NCBI RefSeq assembly: GCF_011064615.1
Contig: NZ_JAALJH010000079.1
Coordinates: forward strand, 1-43,108
Source: Aquisphaera insulae
GTDB lineage: Bacteria; Planctomycetota; Planctomycetia; Isosphaerales; Isosphaeraceae
Length of the DNA stretch: 43,108 bases
Direction of reading: 5' to 3'
Shown: positions 38,672-43,108 of the stretch, piece by piece
How the letters are laid out: each line of letters begins with the position of its first letter
Position numbering within the stretch: the stretch's first letter is position 1
The notes under the pieces: generated by a model
The model's input: only the letters and a program-made list of their open reading frames with translations
What the model was told of the DNA's origin: nothing
The model's database searches: none
Translations under genes and position numbers: made by a program

Positions 38672-39826
38672 TCAGAACGAGTTGGCGGAGATTTCCGCGA
38701 GCGCCCCGATGAAGAGGTCGATTTCCGCGCGAGTCGTGAAGGGACCAGGACTCAGGCGCAGGGTCCCGTCCGGCGCGGTGCCGAGAGCCCGGTGAATGTA
38801 AGGCGCGCAGTGGAGACCCGGCCTCACGGCGATGTCGAAGCTCGTGTCCAGGATCGTGCCGATGTCCTGAGGAGTTATCCCTGCCGGGACGCGGAGCGAG
38901 AGCGCGCCCACGTGACGCGCCGGGTCCCAGCGGCCGGCAACCTGCCAGTCCTCGTTCCGATCTACCCAGTCCACGACCTCCTGGAGCAGCTCAACCTCGT
39001 GCGCCCGGAGCCGAGCCGGTCCCTGGTCGACGACCCAGGCGATGCCAGCCGCCAGGCCGGCGACGCCCAGGACGTTGGGCGTGCCCCCCTCGAAGAGGTA
39101 GGGCAACAACGTCGGCTGGACCTCGCTCGACGAGTCCCCGCCGGTGCCGCCCTCGCGCCAGGGGCGGAGCTTGCCGTCGGTCCGCGGTCCGACATAGAGG
39201 GCGCCGGTGCCGGTGGGACCGTAGAGGGCCTTGTGGCCCGGGAAGGCGATCAGGTCGATCGGCAGCTCGCGCAGGCTGATGGGCACCACGCCCGCCGACT
39301 GGGCCGCGTCCACGAGGAAGAGCGCACCGGCTTTTCGCACGGCGGTCGCGACCTCCTCGATCGGCTGGACGGTCCCCAGGACGTTGGAGGCGTGGGTCAT
39401 GACGACCAGCGACGTCCCGTCCGTGATGGCGGCGGCGATGTCGCCGGCCCGGACGTACCCCTCCACCGAGGCGATCCGCGTGAGCCGGATGACGCCGGCC
39501 TTCTCGAGCGCCCGCAACGGCCTGCTGACGGAGTTGTGCTCGAGGTCGGTGGTGATCACGTGGTCGCCGGGGCGGACGAGCCCCTTGATGGCCAGGTTCA
39601 GCCCGTCGGTGCAATTCAGGGTGAGGATCCATCGCTCCGGCGCCTCGCCCTCGAAGAGCTGGTTGAGTTTGTGGCGGGCGTCGTCGAGTGTCCGCTCGGC
39701 CGCGATGGCCATGCGGTGGCCAGCTCGCCCGGGGTTCGCCAGGCTCGTCCGGGCGAAGCGATCGAGGGCCTGATAGACGGGCTCGGGCTTGGGGAAGCTG
39801 GTGGCGGCGTTGTCGAGGTAGATCAT
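38672..39826 (-). CDS. Cysteine desulfurase (class V aminotransferase, SufS-like)
   Basis: This is 384 aa, starting MIYLDNAATSFPKPE. The PLP Lys199 sits in FPGHKALYGPTGTG and the active Cys340 in RPGLHCAPYIH, close to the C-terminus as in the SufS-type. Asp173 and Gln176 in LVDAAQSAG bind PLP. It moves sulfur from cysteine to an acceptor persulfide. It follows the ThiF-like gene by 11 nt, so it probably supplies sulfur for the adjacent sulfur carrier. Confidence 0.85.
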   Translation of the reverse strand: MIYLDNAATSFPKPEPVYQALDRFARTSLANPGRAGHRMAIAAERTLDDARHKLNQLFEGEAPERWILTLNCTDGLNLAIKGLVRPGDHVITTDLEHNSVSRPLRALEKAGVIRLTRIASVEGYVRAGDIAAAITDGTSLVVMTHASNVLGTVQPIEEVATAVRKAGALFLVDAAQSAGVVPISLRELPIDLIAFPGHKALYGPTGTGALYVGPRTDGKLRPWREGGTGGDSSSEVQPTLLPYLFEGGTPNVLGVAGLAAGIAWVVDQGPARLRAHEVELLQEVVDWVDRNEDWQVAGRWDPARHVGALSLRVPAGITPQDIGTILDTSFDIAVRPGLHCAPYIHRALGTAPDGTLRLSPGPFTTRAEIDLFIGALAEISANSF

Positions 39827-39837
39827 GATGGTTCCGA

Positions 39838-40884
39838 TCAGCTCCCCACGAACTGGGCGTAGAGGGTGCGAGCCTTGGCGATGTCGTTGGTCCCCTTGAT
39901 GATCGCGCGGCCGTCGGGGAAGACGGTGAACTCGTACCCCTCGGCGGCGAACCGGAGCATGAACGCGTTGTGCCGGACCTCGCCCAGAGGCTGGAGCCGG
40001 CGGGCCATCTCCGGGAAGTCGAGCGGCTCGGCCCGCCGGTTGGCGACCTGCACGGCATTGCGGCCGCAGAGGGTCGTCGTGTGCGAGCCTTGCTCGCCGT
40101 CCAGCCACTCGAACTTCCGATGCTTGCAGCAGGGACAGTCCACCTTGCCGAGCAGGCCGGCGATCCGGAGCTGGCGGAAGGTCCAGTCCCAGAGATCGAC
40201 CATGATCAGGTCGCGATTGATGGCGTCGAGCTTGCCGGAGAGGATCTTGATCGCCTCGACCGACTCGAACGAGGCGATGACGGCGACCGCCGGGCCGAGC
40301 ACGCCGGCCGTCTCGCAGGTCGGCGTCATGCCCGGCGGCGGCGCCGTCTCGATGACGCAGCGGAGGCACGGCGTCTGCCCCGGGATGATCGTCATCGTCT
40401 GCCCTTCGCTGCCGATCACGCCGCCGTAGACCCACGGCTTGTTCAGCTTCACCGCCGCGTCATTGATCAGATACCGGGTCTCGAAATTGTCGGTGCCGTC
40501 CAGGATCAGGTCGGCGTCCCCCACCAGCGAAAGGACGTTGGTGTGGTCCAGGTCGGTGACGACCGCCTCGATCTCGACCGAGCTGTTCACCGCCCGGAGC
40601 TTCCGCGCGGCGGCCTCCGCCTTGGGCAGGTTCTCGGCGACGTCCCGCTCGTCGAAGAGGATCTGGCGCTGGAGGTTGTGGGTCTCGATGAAGTCGCGGT
40701 CGATGATCCGGAGCCTGCCGACCCCGGCGCGGACCAGATGATTCGCCAGGACCGTGCCGAGCGCCCCGCAGCCGCAGAGCGTGACCCGGCTTCCCATCAG
40801 GGCGCGCTGGCCGGCCTCGCCCAGGGCGTGGAATCGGATCTGTCTCGAATAGCGGTCCAGCGGGTCGATCTCCGGCGCGGGCAT
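39838..40884 (-). CDS. ThiF/MoeB-family sulfur carrier activating enzyme
   Basis: This is 348 aa from ATG 40884, which has GGAG six bases upstream; the ATG at 40896 lacks one. The adenylation fold has GCGALG at about 38-43, LQRQ at about 71-74, and ILDGTDNFETRYLIND at about 127-142. Zn pairs are Cys173/Cys176 and Cys250/Cys253. The catalytic Cys190 lies in TPTCETAGVLGP. An extra C-terminal segment of about 80 residues (about 270-348) follows, resembling the ThiF extension. It would adenylate the C-terminal GG of the neighbouring MoaD/ThiS protein. Confidence 0.9.
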   Translation of the reverse strand: MPAPEIDPLDRYSRQIRFHALGEAGQRALMGSRVTLCGCGALGTVLANHLVRAGVGRLRIIDRDFIETHNLQRQILFDERDVAENLPKAEAAARKLRAVNSSVEIEAVVTDLDHTNVLSLVGDADLILDGTDNFETRYLINDAAVKLNKPWVYGGVIGSEGQTMTIIPGQTPCLRCVIETAPPPGMTPTCETAGVLGPAVAVIASFESVEAIKILSGKLDAINRDLIMVDLWDWTFRQLRIAGLLGKVDCPCCKHRKFEWLDGEQGSHTTTLCGRNAVQVANRRAEPLDFPEMARRLQPLGEVRHNAFMLRFAAEGYEFTVFPDGRAIIKGTNDIAKARTLYAQFVGS

Positions 40885-40941
40885 CAGCAACTCCATGAAG
40901 GCGGGCGGGGAACTCAGGCGGAGCGAGGGTCGGGCGGGCGG

Positions 40942-41211
40942 TCAGCCGCCGGCGACCGCGGGGATGATGCTGACCTCGTCCTTCTCCGCCACGGGGGTGG
41001 CCAGGTCGTCGAGGTAGCGAATGTCCTCGTTGTTGACGTACACGTTCACGAACCGTCGCAGCTCGTCGCCGTCGAAGAGCCGGTCCTTCAGCCCGGGGTG
41101 CGTGGCCCCCAGGCTGTTGAGCACCTCGCCGACGGTCGTTCCCGCGGACTCGCAGCGATCGGATCCTCCGGCGTGGGGGCGAAGCGGGGTCGGGATGCGA
41201 ACCAGGGGCAT
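40942..41211 (-). CDS. MoaD/ThiS family sulfur carrier
   Basis: This is 89 aa, ending in the diglycine AVAGG required for adenylation and thiocarboxylation. The fold signature is beta-grasp: IPTPLRP, GTTVGEVLNSLGATHPGLKDRLF, LRRFVNVYVNNEDIRYL, and KDEVSIIPAVAGG. It lies between the PLP enzyme and its activating enzyme, in one direction. It may serve in cysteine, methionine, thiamin, molybdopterin or siderophore sulfur transfer; the cluster context favours amino acid sulfur. Confidence 0.9.
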   Translation of the reverse strand: MPLVRIPTPLRPHAGGSDRCESAGTTVGEVLNSLGATHPGLKDRLFDGDELRRFVNVYVNNEDIRYLDDLATPVAEKDEVSIIPAVAGG

Positions 41212-41280
41212 GGGATTGTCTCTCTTCGGATCGTATCGGGGCGGGGTGAATCGGGAGGGAGGCGTGTGCGTCGTGAACGA

Positions 41281-42564
41281 TCAGACCGCGGCCAGCGCGG
41301 CCGTCTCCACCTTGATGTTCGTCCGCGAGCCCTCGACGAGCGATTCGAAGGCGTCCAGCGTGGGCTCGATGACGGCCGGCCGGGCCAGGCGGTCGATGAG
41401 GGCTTCCTGGGTCTTCAGGCCGTTGCCCGTGATGCAAAGGACCGTCGAGCCGTCGCGGTCGATCCGGCCCTGCTCGATGAGCTTGCGAGCCACGGCGACG
41501 GTCACGCCTCCCGCGGTCTCGGCCCAGATCCCCTCGGTCTCGGCCAGGAGCGTCATGCCCTCAACGATCGCGTCGTCGTCCACGTCCTCGCTCCAGCCGC
41601 CGGACTCGCGGAGCATCCGGGAGGCGAAGTAGCCGTCGGCGGGGTCGCCGATGGCCAGGCTCTTGGCGATGGTCTCCGGCCGGCGGATCGGCCGGACCTT
41701 GCTGGCGCCGGTCTTCACCGCGGCGGCGATCGGATTGCAGCCGGTCGCCTGGGCTCCGAACATCCGGGTGCGGGCCGGGGCTTCCAGGAGCCCGAGCTGA
41801 TCCAGCTCGCGGAAGGCCTTGTGGATCTTGCCGATCAGGCTGCCGCCGGCCATCGGGGCGACGACGTGGTCGGGAGCGCGCCAGCCGAGGTCCTCGGCGA
41901 TCTCGAAGCCCATCGACTTCGATCCCTCGGCATAGAACGGCCGGAGGTTGACGTTCACGAAGCCCCAGCCGTAGCGGAAGGCGATCTGGGAGCAGAGCCG
42001 GTTGACGTGATCGTAGTTCCCTTCCACGGCGATCACCGTGGCCCCGTAGATCGTCGCGCCCAGGACCTTGCCCTGCTCGAGGCCGTCCGGGATCAGCACG
42101 TAGGCCTCGAGCCCGGCCGCCGCGGCGTTCGCGGCCACGCTGCCGGCGAGGTTGCCCGTCGAGGCACAGCCGACCGTGCGGAATCCCAGCTCCACGGCCT
42201 TCGAAAGGGCCACGGCCACGACCCGGTCCTTGAACGAGAGCGAGGGGTGATTAACCGCGTCGTTCTTGAGGTAGAGCTCGCGAACTCCCAGGGCCTTCGC
42301 CAGCCGGTCCGCCCGGATCAGCGGCGTACAGCCGACGTGCCGCCCGACGGTCGGCTCGCCGTCGAGGGGGAGGAGCTCGCGATACCTCCACATGGTCCGG
42401 GGCCGCGCGGCGATCGCCCGGCGGGTCAGGGTCCGGGCGACGGCCTCATAGTCGTAGGTGACCTCCAGCGGCCCGAAGTCCTCGGTGCAGAAGTTGAGGG
42501 CTTCCTTGGGGTAGCGCTTGCCGCAGAGGCGACACTGGAGACCGGTCACGAGATCCGAGGCCAT
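41281..42564 (-). CDS. Threonine synthase-like PLP enzyme with N-terminal zinc ribbon
   Basis: This is 427 aa from ATG 42564, with a GGGGA site 10 bases upstream; a longer frame to 42639 is less supported. The N-terminus has Cys11, Cys14 and Cys26 (CRLC...FCTEDF), a partial zinc ribbon of the threonine synthase family. The fold-type II core has PLP Lys112 in HPSLSFKDR and STGNLAGS at 135-142. The usual product is threonine from O-phosphohomoserine. The neighbours (sulfur carrier, activase, desulfurase) raise the alternative that it is a thiocarboxylate-using sulfhydrylase. Confidence 0.75.
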   Translation of the reverse strand: MASDLVTGLQCRLCGKRYPKEALNFCTEDFGPLEVTYDYEAVARTLTRRAIAARPRTMWRYRELLPLDGEPTVGRHVGCTPLIRADRLAKALGVRELYLKNDAVNHPSLSFKDRVVAVALSKAVELGFRTVGCASTGNLAGSVAANAAAAGLEAYVLIPDGLEQGKVLGATIYGATVIAVEGNYDHVNRLCSQIAFRYGWGFVNVNLRPFYAEGSKSMGFEIAEDLGWRAPDHVVAPMAGGSLIGKIHKAFRELDQLGLLEAPARTRMFGAQATGCNPIAAAVKTGASKVRPIRRPETIAKSLAIGDPADGYFASRMLRESGGWSEDVDDDAIVEGMTLLAETEGIWAETAGGVTVAVARKLIEQGRIDRDGSTVLCITGNGLKTQEALIDRLARPAVIEPTLDAFESLVEGSRTNIKVETAALAAV

Positions 42565-43108
42565 CGCAAGGTTCCCCTTCGTGCAATGAGGCGTCTTGGG
42601 CAACCGCGGCAGGGCCCGCGGTCGATCCGGGCGACTCATCCAGAGGGGCGGATGGACCAGGTTGGCGACAGAGTGTGGTGGAGCGGTGACGCGCCGGGGG
42701 GGCGGTTCGCTCTGACCATCTTATCTGTCCCTTGTCGCGGCCGGCACGATCCCGTCTCTTCGACCGGATCGCGGCCTCGCCGCGCTGGGCAGGAGTTAGC
42801 ACCAGCGTCCACCATCGGTGGACCGGTTGCTGTGGCGTCACAGGGCCTTTCCCTCAGCCACTCTGGATAAGATGCGCGCCGAATTGTGAGATGGAAGTGT
42901 ATGCCGGTGGCCTTCCGCCCGTCAAGGGGGCGTCGCGCGAGTCTCTGCGCCGTTCGACAAGACGACACCGGGGAAGACGAAGGCTTCGGGACAATTCCCC
43001 GCCGCCTCCGAGACCTCCAGCGTCCCCGCCTCGATCTCGCGGGCCCGATGTCCGTGCGCGGTTCAGGTGTGCTTGCGATAAACGAGGATGTCCTGGGAAC
43101 TCGTCTAA
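42565..43108. other. Upstream of the PLP gene, no gene seen
   Basis: This 544-nt stretch holds the presumed promoter of the sulfur-carrier cluster. A short perfect hairpin, CCGCGG at 42604-42609 and 42616-42621, lies about 40 nt before the start codon. I found no convincing coding frame or promoter pair. A short frame at the right edge (43090-43108) is too small to call. Confidence 0.5.

Noticed and set aside
39970..42870. A 966-codon open frame on the + strand
   Set aside because: It is the reverse-strand shadow of the sulfur-carrier cluster; the minus-strand genes have clear family motifs and ribosome-binding sites, and this frame is Arg/Gly/Asp-rich low-complexity.
43086..43108. Short frames at the right window edge (ATG...TAA of 6 codons, and a 13-codon frame on the - strand)
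   Set aside because: Both are too short and have no ribosome-binding site; they end at the arbitrary window boundary.
1..43108. CRISPR arrays or insertion sequences
   Set aside because: I saw no regularly spaced repeats and no transposase motifs other than the phage tyrosine integrase.

Overview
The window looks like a high-GC planctomycete chromosome, most likely family Isosphaeraceae. The pointers are uniform GC-rich coding with strong third-position bias, a bacterial MfnB (methanofuran pathway) homologue, short lipoproteins, a Gfo/Idh/MocA oxidoreductase, a large M30-type secreted peptidase and a DabA homologue. The family assignment is inference from gene content, since no 16S gene is present.

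Region 1 (1 to about 17764) is the right-hand part of an integrated tailed phage inserted at the 3' end of a tRNA-Gln(CTG) gene. Every gene reads leftward. In transcription order there is a tyrosine integrase, an acidic orphan protein, a GC-poor promoter/operator-like island, a small lysis-type pair (two small membrane proteins), small and large terminase, two tiny proteins, portal, scaffold, a leader of four stem-loops, major capsid protein, a decoration-like protein, two unassigned virion proteins, a LamG-type protein, a repeat-rich fibre-like protein, a tiny protein, head-tail connector, head completion/neck and tail terminator proteins, tail tube, a short tape measure protein, and a tail hub protein that runs off the left edge. 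No repressor, replication gene or endolysin is visible, so the early module must lie to the left or be missing. Many junctions are ATGA, GTGA or TGATG overlaps, which indicates one long late operon.

Region 2 (17765-21733) is host sequence: the tRNA with its own promoter, an oxidoreductase that has lost the EKP catalytic motif, a small lipoprotein, and a secreted zinc metallopeptidase.

Region 3 (21734-30321) is the most interesting part. A rightward operon dabA, dabB, a second antiporter-like subunit and sbtA is joined by a 28-nt gap and two ATGA overlaps. It puts a DAB-type inorganic carbon uptake complex and an SbtA-type sodium/bicarbonate symporter in one transcript. The SbtA protein carries an extra signal-peptide-plus-beta domain at its N-terminus, and the second antiporter subunit has lost the usual channel lysines. 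A six-codon open frame with a good ribosome-binding site ends in TGATG exactly at the dabA start. A yjbQ gene follows after a hairpin.

Region 4 (30261-38479) holds a leftward run of a DEDDh exonuclease-WYL fusion, a membrane protein resembling DUF6580, mfnB and an SGNH-type membrane-anchored protein. It also holds a divergent lipoprotein, the glycolytic pair gap-pgk, and a membrane glycosyltransferase.

Region 5 (38672-42564) is a leftward cluster of a threonine-synthase-like PLP enzyme, a MoaD/ThiS sulfur carrier, a ThiF/MoeB activating enzyme and a cysteine desulfurase. This is a complete set for making a protein thiocarboxylate, placed next to a fold-type II PLP enzyme that could use it or be controlled with it.
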